DNA of 17,296 bases from Nocardioidaceae bacterium (GCA_013698435.1 JACCVA010000028.1:1-17296), one strand, 5' to 3'. Shown: positions 4,902 through 12,959, counted from the stretch's first letter. Made by a program: numbers and translations. Notes: generated by a model from the letters alone, not told the origin.

Positions 4902-7573
4902 CGTGGATCTGGCTCCGCGCGCTCGCAACGAGGCGGACCGGCCGGTTGCTGGCCACCGCGGCAGGGATCGCCATCGCGGTCGCGCTCTTCGCCAGCCTCG
5001 GCAGCTTTCTCATGGCGTCCAAGGCCACCATGACCGAGCGAGCCGCAGGTTCGGTCGCCGTCGACTGGCAGGTCGAGGTGAAGTCGCCCGACCGGCTGGC
5101 TGAGGTACTTCAGCAGGTCTCGGCAACGCCCGGCACACAGCAGGCCCTCCCGGTCGGGTACGCCGACACCAGCGGGCTCTCAGCCCGGGTGGGCGGCACC
5201 TCGCAGACCACCGGCCCGGGCCAGGTGCTCGGGGTGCCTCGTGGCTATGACCAGGTGTTCCCCGGCAGTATCCGGTCGTTGGCGGGCGCGACGGAGGGCG
5301 CCCTCGTGGCGCAGCAGACCGCGGCGAACCTCCACGTGCAACCAGGCGACGTCGTGAGCATCGGCCGAGCCGGCCTGCCGGCCGTCAGCGTGACCGTCGA
5401 AGGAGTGGTCGAGCTTCCCCAGGCCGACTCGCTGTTCCAGGATGTGGCGGCACCGCCCCAGAGCCAGCCCGTCTCTCCTCCCGACAACGTCGTGCTGCTG
5501 CCCCGCGCCGTCTTCCTGGACGCCTTCCGTCCGCTGGCCGCGGCGAGGCCCGATCTCGTCTCCACCCAGATCCATGTCCGGCGTACCCACGCCCTACCCA
5601 GCGATCCCTCGGCCGCGTTCGCTGCTGTGAGCGGGTCCGCCCGTAATGTGGAGGCGGCCACATCCGGTGCCGGAATCGTCGGCGACAACCTCGGCGCGGC
5701 GCTGGACGCTGCCCGAGAGGACGCGTTGTACTCCCAGGTCCTGTTCCTCTTCCTCGGTGCACCGGGAGCTGTGCTCGCGGCCGGGCTCAGCGCGACGGTG
5801 AGCGCGTCGGGCGCAGGCCGACGCCGGCGGGAGCAGGCGCTGCTACGCCTCCGCGGTGCCAGCAACGCCCAGCTGAGGCGACTCGTTTCGCTGGAGGCAG
5901 TGGCGACCGCCGGGCTCGGCGGCCTGATCGGCCTCGTCGCGGCGGTAGGCATCGGCACCTTCGGCCTTGGAGGGCTCGGCCCTCTCGGGTCGGACTTCGG
6001 TACCACCGTTCTCGCCTCGCTGGGGTGGGCGGGCCTCGCGCTGCTGCTCGGACTCGACATCGCCGTCGCGGTGATCTGGCTTCCGGCGCGACGTGACCTC
6101 AAGCACACGTCCACAGTCGGAGCCCTGCGCACGGTCAGCAGCGGCGCCAGACCGGTCTGGCTGCGGTACGGCCTCGACATCGCCTTGCTGGTGGCCGCTC
6201 TCGCGGTCTTCTGGGTCACCAGCCGCAACAAGTACGCCCTCGTGCTGGCACCCGAAGGCGTGCAGACGATCTCGGTCAACTATTGGGCGTTCCTGGCCCC
6301 GGGCCTTGGCTGGCTCGGGGCGGGACTGCTGTCGTGGCGCCTGTGCGACGTCGTGCTGGACCGAGGCCGCCGGTTGGTCGCTCGCGCGCTCCGGCCGGCC
6401 GCAGGGACCCTTGCCACGACGGCCTCGTCGATGATGGCGCGACAGCGGCGCACGATTGCGGGGTCGGCCGTGCTGATCGGGTTGGCTCTGGCGTTCGCCA
6501 TGTCCACTGCCACCTTCAACGCCACCTACCGTCAGCAGGCCGAAGTGGATGCCCAGCTCACGAACGGGGCAGATGTCGCCGTCACTGAGTCGCCCGGCAG
6601 CGAGACACCACCCGCTGCGGGCGATCGGCTGCGAAGCGTCCCTGGCGTCCGTGCAGTCGAGCCACTGCAACACCGTTACGCCTACGTCGGTGCGGACCTG
6701 CAGGACCTCTACGGCGTCGACGCACGCACCATCGGCGACGCGACGTCTCTTCAGGATGCCTACTTCCAAGGTGGCTCCGCCACGCAGCTGCTGTCGCGGC
6801 TGGCTGCGAGACCAGATTCCGTCTTGGTGAGTGCGGAGACGGTGCTGGACTACCAGCTCAAGACCGGGGACCTGATCCGGTTGCGCCTCCAGGATGCTCG
6901 CACGACGACCTCGACCACGGTTCCGTTCCACTACGTCGGGATCGTCAACGAGTTCCCCACCGCGCCCAAGGACAGCTTCCTGGTCGCCAACGCGTCGTAC
7001 ATCGCGACGCAGACCGGCTCCGACGCCGTCGGCACCTTCCTCGTCGACACAGCAGGAAGCAACAGCAGTGCGATCGCCGCCAAGGTCCAGAGCATCGTCG
7101 GAACGGACGCGAGAGTCACCGATATCACCCAGAGCCGGGGGCAGGTGGGGTCGAGTCTCACCTCGGTCGACCTCTCCGGACTGTCGCGGATCGAGCTGCT
7201 CTTCGCGCTGCTCATCGTCACTGCCTCGGGCGGTCTGGTGACAGGCCTGGGCCTCACCGAACGCCGACGCAGCCTCGCGATCGCGGGTGCTCTCGGCGCG
7301 TCGCCGGCCCAGCTGCGGCGTCTCACCGTCGGCGAGCCGGCGTTCGTCATCCTCGCCGGGTTGCTCGCCGGGGCGCTGACCGGGTGGGGCTTGTCCCAGC
7401 TGCTCGTCAAGATCCTTACCGGTGTCTTCGACCCCCCACCGACCCACCTGAGCGTCCCCTGGGCGTACGTCGGCGTGGCTGTGACGTGCACGGTCCTCTC
7501 CGTAGCCGGGGCGGCGGCGCTGGTGGGCCGACGCACCCGCATGCACGCGCGTGACGAGCTCCGCGAGCTCTGA
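4898..7573 (+). CDS. FtsX/MacB-type ABC transporter permease, duplicated architecture
   Basis: This 891-residue integral membrane protein is the membrane partner of the two ATPases. I see about ten membrane segments: TM1 near 17-39, a large extracytoplasmic region (about 40-280), TM2-TM4 (about 283-390), two more near 418-434 and 455-472, TM7 near 515-535, a second extracytoplasmic region (about 540-755), and three at the C terminus. The FtsX-type cytoplasmic coupling motif occurs twice: 'RREQALLRLRGASNAQLRRL' after TM2 and 'RRSLAIAGALGASPAQLRRL' after TM8. The protein is therefore an internal fusion of two FtsX-like halves, as in other single-polypeptide MacB/LolCE-like permeases. The ATG at 4898 overlaps the ATPase 2 stop. 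Its stop is only 16 bases before the response regulator. Cargo is unknown; candidates are lipids, lipoproteins or membrane-active peptides. Confidence 0.93.
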   Translation: MTWIWLRALATRRTGRLLATAAGIAIAVALFASLGSFLMASKATMTERAAGSVAVDWQVEVKSPDRLAEVLQQVSATPGTQQALPVGYADTSGLSARVGGTSQTTGPGQVLGVPRGYDQVFPGSIRSLAGATEGALVAQQTAANLHVQPGDVVSIGRAGLPAVSVTVEGVVELPQADSLFQDVAAPPQSQPVSPPDNVVLLPRAVFLDAFRPLAAARPDLVSTQIHVRRTHALPSDPSAAFAAVSGSARNVEAATSGAGIVGDNLGAALDAAREDALYSQVLFLFLGAPGAVLAAGLSATVSASGAGRRRREQALLRLRGASNAQLRRLVSLEAVATAGLGGLIGLVAAVGIGTFGLGGLGPLGSDFGTTVLASLGWAGLALLLGLDIAVAVIWLPARRDLKHTSTVGALRTVSSGARPVWLRYGLDIALLVAALAVFWVTSRNKYALVLAPEGVQTISVNYWAFLAPGLGWLGAGLLSWRLCDVVLDRGRRLVARALRPAAGTLATTASSMMARQRRTIAGSAVLIGLALAFAMSTATFNATYRQQAEVDAQLTNGADVAVTESPGSETPPAAGDRLRSVPGVRAVEPLQHRYAYVGADLQDLYGVDARTIGDATSLQDAYFQGGSATQLLSRLAARPDSVLVSAETVLDYQLKTGDLIRLRLQDARTTTSTTVPFHYVGIVNEFPTAPKDSFLVANASYIATQTGSDAVGTFLVDTAGSNSSAIAAKVQSIVGTDARVTDITQSRGQVGSSLTSVDLSGLSRIELLFALLIVTASGGLVTGLGLTERRRSLAIAGALGASPAQLRRLTVGEPAFVILAGLLAGALTGWGLSQLLVKILTGVFDPPPTHLSVPWAYVGVAVTCTVLSVAGAAALVGRRTRMHARDELREL

Positions 7574-7577
7574 CTCG

Positions 7578-7589
7578 TAGCATCGGCTG
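7578..7589 (+). promoter_or_regulatory. Putative leaderless promoter of the response regulator
   Basis: TAGCAT (7578-7583) is followed by exactly six bases and the ATG at 7590. It lies in the 16-base gap after the permease. There is no ribosome-binding site in the gap, which fits a leaderless transcript. The regulator could be made both from the operon mRNA and from this internal promoter. No clear -35 is seen. Confidence 0.5.
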
Positions 7590-8336
7590 ATGGCCGCGCT
7601 CTTGATCGTCGAGGACGACCCGAAGATCGGTGTTCTCCTGGCGAACGCGCTGAGCGCCAACGGTCACACGACGACCTGGCAGCGCAGCGGCGCAAGCGCG
7701 CTCCACGCCGCTGCGGCGCAGCCGTTCGACCTGGTGCTCCTCGACCTCGGGCTCCCAGACGTCGACGGCGTCGACGTCTGCCGGGAGCTGCGGCGCCTGC
7801 TTCCCGGCGCGATCATCGTCATCCTGACGGCGCGACGCGACGAGATGGACGTGATCGTCGGTCTGGAGTCCGGTGCTGACGACTACCTCACCAAGCCGTT
7901 CCGGATGACCGAGCTGCTGGCCCGGGTGCGGGCCCATCTGCGACGCTCGACCACTCCCGGTGCCGCCGTCACCGCCCCGCTCGGCCTCGACGAGCTGACC
8001 CTCGACACGGGCCGCCGCGAGTGCCAGGTCCGCGGGACCCCGCTGGTGCTGCGGCCCAAGGAGTTCGACCTGCTGGTTCGGCTCGCCCGAGACAGCACCA
8101 CGGCCGTCAGTCGGGAGACCCTGATGGCGGACGTGTGGGACGAGAACTGGTTCGGCTCGACCAAGACCCTCGACGTGCACGTCGCCTCGCTGCGTCGGGC
8201 CCTCGCCGAGCTCGCCGACTCGCTTGACCCACCCGGCGTCGTACCCGAGATCACCACCCTGCGCGGGTTCGGCTACCGCCTCGACCTTCACGGGCAGGTT
8301 CCTCGAGACCGTAGCGAGCGGAAGGAGCACCGGTGA
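7590..8336 (+). CDS. OmpR/PhoB-family response regulator
   Basis: This 248-residue regulator has a receiver domain (1-120) with the acidic pair Glu8-Asp9-Asp10, phosphoacceptor Asp52 (LLDLGLPDVDG), Thr80 and Lys102 (TKPF), all conserved. A short linker leads to a winged-helix DNA-binding domain (about 130-232; 'LRPKEFDLLVRLA', 'KTLDVHVASLRRAL', 'TLRGFGYRL'). It should be phosphorylated by the kinase at 1405-2694, which flanks the same transporter on the opposite strand; this pairing is inferred from position. A likely target is the 11-bp direct repeat at 2778-2806 in front of the lipoprotein gene. It converges with dinG, with a 53-base gap. The start at 7590 has no Shine-Dalgarno but has a -10-like hexamer six bases upstream. 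Confidence 0.95.
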   Translation: MAALLIVEDDPKIGVLLANALSANGHTTTWQRSGASALHAAAAQPFDLVLLDLGLPDVDGVDVCRELRRLLPGAIIVILTARRDEMDVIVGLESGADDYLTKPFRMTELLARVRAHLRRSTTPGAAVTAPLGLDELTLDTGRRECQVRGTPLVLRPKEFDLLVRLARDSTTAVSRETLMADVWDENWFGSTKTLDVHVASLRRALAELADSLDPPGVVPEITTLRGFGYRLDLHGQVPRDRSERKEHR

Positions 8337-8389
8337 CAGCGCCCACGGAGACGAGGCCATGGGAGTACCGGCGCACCGCACCGCCGCCT

Positions 8390-10546
8390 TCAGCTTGTGG
8401 CCGCTTTGGTCGCCTTGGTCTTGGCCGCCTTGGCTGCCAACATGCGGTCGGACTTCGCCGCGTCGGCCAGCCGTCGTAGCGCTGCCTGCGCGACCGCGGC
8501 GTCGTACGTCGGCCACATCGGAGGCAACGAGGCCCGCAGGAACGAGCCGTAGCGGGCAGTGGCGAGCCGCGGGTCGAGGATCGCGACCACCCCCCGGTCG
8601 GCCTGGGTGCGAATCAGCCGGCCGGTGCCCTGGGCCAGCAGCAACGCGGCGTGGGTGGCCGACACGGCCATGAACCCGTTGCCGCCGGCACGGTCAGCGG
8701 CACTGGCGCGCGCCGACATCAGCGGGTCGTCGGGTCGCGGGAAAGGGATCCGGTCGATGATGACCAGTTGGCACGTCGGGCCCGGCACATCCAGGCCCTG
8801 CCACAGCGATAGCGTGCCGAAGAGGCTGACCGCAGGGTTGTCGATGAACTCCGCCCGCAGGTGGGAGAGCTGGCCGTCGCCCTGGCACAGGATCGGCAGG
8901 TGCGGCAGTGCTGCCCGCATCGCCTCAGCCGCTGCCTCCGCGGCGCGCCGCGACGAGAACAAGCCCAGCGTCTTGCCCTCCGCCGCCTCCAGCAGGGCCT
9001 GGATCTCGTCGAGCTGCGGCTGGCCGAGCCCGTCACGCCCCGGGGTGGGGAGGTGACGAGCGACGTAGACGATGCCCTGTCTCGGGTAGTCGAACGGCGA
9101 GCCGACGTCGATCCCACGCCACGGCAGTGCGATCGGGTCGTCCGAGTCGACCCCGGCGGACTCGTCTTGCCCACCGACGCTTTCGTCGTCGTCGAGGCCG
9201 TCGGAGTCGACGTCGACCGCACCCTGCCGGGACAGGTCGGCCGGGTCGTCGATCGAGTGGTCGACCCGCTCGCTCGGTTTGAGTCCTAACGAGGTGGCGA
9301 CGGCGGCGAACTCGCCTCCGAGCTTCAGCGTCGCGGAGGTGAACACCACCGTCTTGGCCGTCAGCAGCTTGTCGCGAAGCTGTCCCCAGACCTGCAACGG
9401 CGCCACGCACAGCTGGTTGCCCCCTCGTGACCGGTCGCGTTCGGCGAGCCAGGTGACGTCATGGTCGCTGTGCGCCGCAAGCCGTTCGGCGACCTGGCGC
9501 ACCTCGTCGACCATGCCACGGGCCTGTTGCCGAGCAGCGTCGCTCCCGGTGTCGCTCGACTCCTTGGGGAAGGCCGAGAACGTCGTCTGCGCCGCGCTCC
9601 GCAGCAATGTCAAGGCATCGCCGATCGCGGGCGTTAGCACGTCGATGCGGCCAGGCACCGTGTCGTCGATCGCCGCCCGCAGCGCGTCTGCGGCGTCACC
9701 GAGGTCGTCAGCCTGGCTACCGTCCACGAAGTTGCGGGCTCTGCGGGCGGCTCGTTCGACCGCCGGCAGCGACAGCTCGTCGGTGGCGGCCTGTGTGACA
9801 CGAGAGGCGAGCTCGTGTGCCTCATCGACGACAACGACGTCGTACTCCGGGATCATCGGCACACCCTCGATCGCGTCGATGGCCAGCAGCGAGTGGTTGG
9901 TGACGATCAGCTTGGACTGTGCCGCCCGCTCCCGCCCACGCTCAGCGAAGCACTCCACCCCATAAGGGCATTTCGCTGCGCCAAGACACTCGCGGTGACT
10001 GACGGACACCTGTTGCCAGACGCGGTCGGTGTGGGACGGGGCGCTGTCCTTGTCGCCGATGCCACCACGAGCGGACTCCTCCTCCGCCCAGTCACGCAGC
10101 TTGAGGACCTCCGACCCGAGGGTGCCGACGGGAAGCTCGACGAGCGCCCCCTGGTCGTCGGGGACTCCGTCACGGATGCGGTGCAGGCAGGCGTAGTTGC
10201 TGCGGCCCTTGAGCACGGCGTACGCCGGCCGCTCGCCCAGCACGTCGGCGGCTGCGTCCAGCAGCGCCGGGATGTCCTTCTCGATGAGCTGGTGCTGCAG
10301 CGCCAGCGTCGCGGTGGCGACGACCACTCGCTGGTGGTGGAGCACGGCCGGCACCAGATAGCCCAGGGACTTGCCGGTTCCCGTGCCTGCCTGCACGAGC
10401 AGGTGCTCGCGCCGGCTCAGGGCCTGCTCGACCGCGCGGGCCATCTCTACCTGGCCGGGGCGGTCCTCCCCACCGACGTTGCCGACGGCCGCGTGCAGCA
10501 CGTCGTCGACGGACGGTCGGTTGCCGGGTTCGGGCGGGTGGGGCAC
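8390..10546 (-). CDS. dinG: ATP-dependent DNA helicase, DinG/XPD family
   Basis: This 718-residue superfamily 2 helicase probably unwinds DNA 5'-3' and handles damage-related structures, as DinG and XPD do. Walker A is AGTGTGKS (53-60), and the DEAH box is at 241-244 (VVVDEAHELASR). Four cysteines (C120, C187, C193, C199) are spaced as in the iron-sulfur domain. The C-terminal motifs are 'SLWQGLDVPGP' and 'QGTGRLIRTQADRG'. An acidic, low-complexity insertion lies near 440-475, and the last 20 residues are Lys/Ala-rich, possibly a nucleic-acid-contacting tail. The start is a GTG with TAGCCT six bases upstream and no ribosome-binding site. No LexA box is visible upstream, so SOS control is not supported here. 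In related actinobacteria this gene usually sits near lexA; here the two-component/ABC module separates them. Confidence 0.93.
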   Translation of the reverse strand: MPHPPEPGNRPSVDDVLHAAVGNVGGEDRPGQVEMARAVEQALSRREHLLVQAGTGTGKSLGYLVPAVLHHQRVVVATATLALQHQLIEKDIPALLDAAADVLGERPAYAVLKGRSNYACLHRIRDGVPDDQGALVELPVGTLGSEVLKLRDWAEEESARGGIGDKDSAPSHTDRVWQQVSVSHRECLGAAKCPYGVECFAERGRERAAQSKLIVTNHSLLAIDAIEGVPMIPEYDVVVVDEAHELASRVTQAATDELSLPAVERAARRARNFVDGSQADDLGDAADALRAAIDDTVPGRIDVLTPAIGDALTLLRSAAQTTFSAFPKESSDTGSDAARQQARGMVDEVRQVAERLAAHSDHDVTWLAERDRSRGGNQLCVAPLQVWGQLRDKLLTAKTVVFTSATLKLGGEFAAVATSLGLKPSERVDHSIDDPADLSRQGAVDVDSDGLDDDESVGGQDESAGVDSDDPIALPWRGIDVGSPFDYPRQGIVYVARHLPTPGRDGLGQPQLDEIQALLEAAEGKTLGLFSSRRAAEAAAEAMRAALPHLPILCQGDGQLSHLRAEFIDNPAVSLFGTLSLWQGLDVPGPTCQLVIIDRIPFPRPDDPLMSARASAADRAGGNGFMAVSATHAALLLAQGTGRLIRTQADRGVVAILDPRLATARYGSFLRASLPPMWPTYDAAVAQAALRRLADAAKSDRMLAAKAAKTKATKAATS

Positions 10547-10558
10547 CGATCGAGGCTA
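10547..10558 (-). promoter_or_regulatory. Putative leaderless promoter of dinG
   Basis: On the minus strand TAGCCT (10558-10553) is followed by CGATCG and the GTG at 10546, a six-base spacing. No Shine-Dalgarno sequence is present. The upstream gap is 85 bases and holds no LexA box or evident terminator. Confidence 0.5.
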
Positions 10559-10631
10559 TCCGAGCCGGCCGCAGCGACCTACCGACTCTCCACAGCCCGC
10601 CCGAGAGCAGAGCCAGCAACACCGGTGAGGT

Positions 10632-10904
10632 TCAGAAGAGCTCGCCCCACAGGGTCATTAAGAGTGGCAGCGAGAAGGCCAACAGCAACACCCACGCCAC
10701 CAGCTTGTGCGACGGCTTGGCGGCGCTCAACGAGCCGACGAGCGCGATCAGCGCACCTTCCTCGGTGTTGCGGTCGAAACCCATCAGCTGCGCGTCGCGC
10801 GGGAGGTTGTGCTGCACGTGGGTGTGCACCAGCGGCGGGCGCTCGTCGTAGGAGGGGTCGTGGCGCGACGGGTCGTCAGGCTCGCCGTACCGATTGTCGT
10901 CCAT
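10632..10904 (-). CDS. Small tail-anchored membrane protein of unknown function
   Basis: This 90-residue protein has a charged, Asp/Arg/Pro-rich N-terminal half (1-45), a middle segment 'EEGALIALVGSLSAAKPSHK' and one C-terminal membrane segment (about 67-86, 'LVAWVLLLAFSLPLLMTLWG') ending only four residues later. It should sit in the membrane with the N terminus in the cytosol. I do not recognise a family. It lies between dinG and the divergent broken lipoprotein gene. The ATG at 10904 has TAGCAT six bases upstream and no ribosome-binding site. GC-rich third positions and the promoter support it as a real gene. Confidence 0.7.
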   Translation of the reverse strand: MDDNRYGEPDDPSRHDPSYDERPPLVHTHVQHNLPRDAQLMGFDRNTEEGALIALVGSLSAAKPSHKLVAWVLLLAFSLPLLMTLWGELF

Positions 10905-10916
10905 GACCCGATGCTA
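10905..10916 (-). promoter_or_regulatory. Putative leaderless promoter of the 90-residue membrane protein
   Basis: On the minus strand TAGCAT (10916-10911) is followed by CGGGTC and the ATG at 10904, the same six-base spacing as at dinG, the response regulator and the SRPBCC gene. No ribosome-binding site is present. Confidence 0.5.
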
Positions 10917-11020
10917 ACCGGCCGACCCAGTCCACGCGCCAGGTCCATCTCGTGACCCCGCGACCGCCATCCTCGGACGCGCCTGCTGCACTCTTGGCAG
11001 CCGGACCCAAAGGAGCCTCG

Positions 11021-11345
11021 ATGTTCGTCGCGCCGCGGGCAGCGCTCGCTTTGCTCATCGCTGCGGGCTTCGCCGCCGTCACGAGCTGCACCGTGACCAC
11101 TCACACCCTCGACCTGCCACAACAACGAGTGCACGGTCAACCTCAACGGCGGTGGGTCCGAGACCACGCTGTTCGCCGACACCGTCAGCATCACCTTGGA
11201 CGGTGCCGACGGCGACACAGCCGAGCTGACGGTCAACCAGGAGCAGGTGTCGTGCAGCGAGGGCGACACCAAGAACGCCGAGAAGCTGAAGGTCACCTGC
11301 GACACAGTGGGCGACGACGAGGTCGAGCTCACCGTCGTCGGCTGA
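11021..11345 (+). pseudogene. Small lipoprotein gene interrupted by a frameshift
   Basis: An AGGAG five bases before the ATG at 11021 starts a good lipoprotein signal peptide (MFVAPRAALALLIAAGFAAV, lipobox ending at Cys23). After about 33 codons this frame turns into an Arg/His-rich run with no protein-like pattern. The frame one base further on, open from 11097, instead reads a convincing domain from about 11115 to the TGA at 11343. It starts CHNNECTVNLNGGG, continues with beta-type alternation, carries further cysteines (QVSCSEG, KVTCDTV), and has G/C in nearly every third position. The total length of 325 bases is one more than a multiple of three. One extra base (or two missing) between 11097 and about 11120 would explain this. 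It may be a true pseudogene, a programmed shift or a sequencing error. The restored product would have about 107 residues. Function is unknown. Confidence 0.75.
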
Positions 11346-11353
11346 CCTCGCCT

Positions 11354-11397
11354 CCGTGAGGCCGCCACGGCTGTCGGCGGGGCCGGCGTACGCCGAC
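11354..11397. terminator. Tandem hairpins between convergent genes
   Basis: CCGTG (11354-11358) pairs with CACGG (11366-11370), and GTCGGCG (11373-11379) pairs with CGCCGAC (11391-11397) across 11 bases. They fill the 54-base gap between the stops of the lipoprotein gene and hflX, and could end transcription in both directions. There is no T-run, as is common in GC-rich actinobacteria. Confidence 0.45.
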
Positions 11398-11399
11398 CG

Positions 11400-12944
11400 T
11401 CAGCTCGTGGAGGCGGCGTGAAACGGCTGGAGCTCCCCAGCGAGCCCGGGATTCACCCGCGCCCGGACACGGGTGCCGTCGCCGGTGTGGTCGAGATCGA
11501 CGATCTCGCCGTGCTCGTGGATCTTGTTCACCAGGTCGCCGCGGTCGTAGGGGATCAAGACGTCGACGTCGACAGCCGGTCGGGGAAGGTCGCCCTCGAT
11601 CGCCAGCAGCACGTCATTGATGCCCTCGCCGGTGCGCGCGGACACGACGACCGCATGCGGCTCACGGCTCAGCAGACGGGCCAGCACCAACGGGTCCGCG
11701 ATATCGGACTTGTTGATGACGATGAGCTCGGGCACCCGATCGGCACCGATCTCCGCGAACACCTCGCGCACGGCGGCAATCTGTCCCTCGGGGTCGGCAT
11801 GGGCACCGTCGACGACGTGGACGACGAGGTCGGCGTCGGCCACCTCCTCCAGCGTCGAGCGGAACGCCTCGACGAGCTGGTGCGGGAGGTGCCGCACGAA
11901 CCCGACCGTGTCGGACAGCGTGTAGACGCGTCCGTCGCTCGTCGTCGTACGCCGGGTGGTCGGGTCGAGGGTCGCGAACAACGCGTCCTCGACGAGCACG
12001 TCGGCGTTCGTCACCCGGTTCAACAGCGACGACTTGCCGGCGTTGGTGTAGCCGGCGATGACGACGGCAGGGATCTCGCGCCGTACCCGCTCAGCCTTCT
12101 TCGTGACCCGCGCCGTCTGCATATGGGTGAGCTCGCGACGCAGCTTGGCCATCCGGGTGGTGATCCGGCGCCGGTCGGTCTCGAGCTTGGTCTCACCGGG
12201 GCCGCGGCCGCCGATACCGCCGCCCTGGACGCCGACCCGCCCACCTGCCTGGCGGGACAAGTTGCCGCCCCACCCACGCAGGCGCTGCTTCATGTACTCC
12301 AGCTGGGCGAGCTCGACCTGCGTCTTGCCCTCCTTGGAGCGGGCGTGTTGCGCGAAGATGTCGAGGATCAGCGCGGTGCGGTCGACGACCTTGACCTTCA
12401 CCCGGTCCTCGAGGTTGCGCAGCTGGGAGGGGCTGAGCTCTCCGTCGCAGACGACGGTGTCGGCGCCGGTCTCGGCGACGACTATCCGCAGGTGGTCGAC
12501 CTTGCCTGGGCCGACATACGTCGCAGGGTCCGGCTTCTGCCGCCGCTGGGACAGTGCATCGAGCACCAGCGACCCGGCCGTTTCAGCGAGCAGCTTCAGC
12601 TCGGCGAGCGAGTTGTCGGCATCCTCGACCGTGCCCTCGGTCCAGACACCGACGAGCACGACGCGCTCCAGGCGCAGCTGTCGGTACTCGACCTCGGTGA
12701 CGTCATCGAGCTCGGTGGACAGCCCGGCGACGCGCCGCAACGCGTGGCGCTCCTCGAGCTCGTAGTCGCCTTGCCCGAACTCGGGCTCCTCGAGGTCGTA
12801 CGCCGGGGCAGGTGCGGCGTCGTTGTCGGTCGCAGCCTCGCCGTCGGTGAAGAAGTCGTCGCGGAGCTCGATGTCGTCCGACGAGGAGTCGTCGCGCCCG
12901 AAGCCGTCGGGCTCGTCGGCGTACTCACGTGGGTTCACTGTCAT
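11400..12944 (-). CDS. hflX: GTPase HflX
   Basis: HflX binds the ribosome and uses GTP to rescue or split stalled or stress-damaged 70S particles. The 514-residue protein has an acidic, disordered extension (1-65), the HflX N-terminal domain (about 90-255) ending in the glycine-rich 'GGRVGVQGGGIGGRGPGETK', a helical linker, and a GTPase domain. G1 is GYTNAGKSS (298-306), G3 is DTVGF (345-349), G4 is NKSD (411-414), and the G5 region is VVSARTGEG. The acidic extension makes it longer than E. coli HflX (426 residues); such extensions are common in actinobacteria. The ATG at 12944 lies 12 bases upstream of the dapF stop in map order and has TAGAGT nine bases before it, so it may have its own promoter despite lying directly downstream of dapF. 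Confidence 0.96.
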   Translation of the reverse strand: MTVNPREYADEPDGFGRDDSSSDDIELRDDFFTDGEAATDNDAAPAPAYDLEEPEFGQGDYELEERHALRRVAGLSTELDDVTEVEYRQLRLERVVLVGVWTEGTVEDADNSLAELKLLAETAGSLVLDALSQRRQKPDPATYVGPGKVDHLRIVVAETGADTVVCDGELSPSQLRNLEDRVKVKVVDRTALILDIFAQHARSKEGKTQVELAQLEYMKQRLRGWGGNLSRQAGGRVGVQGGGIGGRGPGETKLETDRRRITTRMAKLRRELTHMQTARVTKKAERVRREIPAVVIAGYTNAGKSSLLNRVTNADVLVEDALFATLDPTTRRTTTSDGRVYTLSDTVGFVRHLPHQLVEAFRSTLEEVADADLVVHVVDGAHADPEGQIAAVREVFAEIGADRVPELIVINKSDIADPLVLARLLSREPHAVVVSARTGEGINDVLLAIEGDLPRPAVDVDVLIPYDRGDLVNKIHEHGEIVDLDHTGDGTRVRARVNPGLAGELQPFHAASTS

Positions 12945-12959
12945 CGTGGTCCCACTCTA
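12945..12959 (-). promoter_or_regulatory. Possible hflX -10 element overlapping the dapF stop
   Basis: On the minus strand TAGAGT (12959-12954) begins with the dapF stop codon TAG and is nine bases before the hflX ATG. It fits TANNNT. The spacing is three bases longer than at the other leaderless-type starts, and hflX may also be read through from miaA-dapF. GGGACC within the spacer is a poor ribosome-binding site. Confidence 0.35.

Noticed and set aside
5843..7660. A 605-codon open frame on the minus strand
   Set aside because: It is antisense to the permease and the start of the regulator, and is Arg/Gly/Asp/Gln-rich without a fold-like pattern. The permease has clear membrane segments and two FtsX coupling motifs.
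8333..8479. A 48-codon frame starting at a GTG that overlaps the regulator stop (GTGA)
   Set aside because: The overlap resembles a coupled downstream gene, and the first residues (TAPTETRPWEYRRT) look plausible. After about 17 codons it is antisense to the dinG 3' end and low in complexity. At most it is a remnant of a lost operon gene; I do not call it.
10547..10631. SOS box upstream of dinG
   Set aside because: I looked for TCGAAC-N4-GTTCGA and near matches in the 85-base gap and found none. Isolated TCGAAC sequences at 9088, 14390 and 15390 lack the second half and lie inside genes.
10952..11359. A 135-codon frame as the full lipoprotein gene
   Set aside because: Its first 23 codons precede the ribosome-binding site and signal peptide, and its last 70 residues are an Arg/His-rich out-of-frame reading of a well-formed domain. 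The frameshifted gene at 11021-11345 explains the sequence better.
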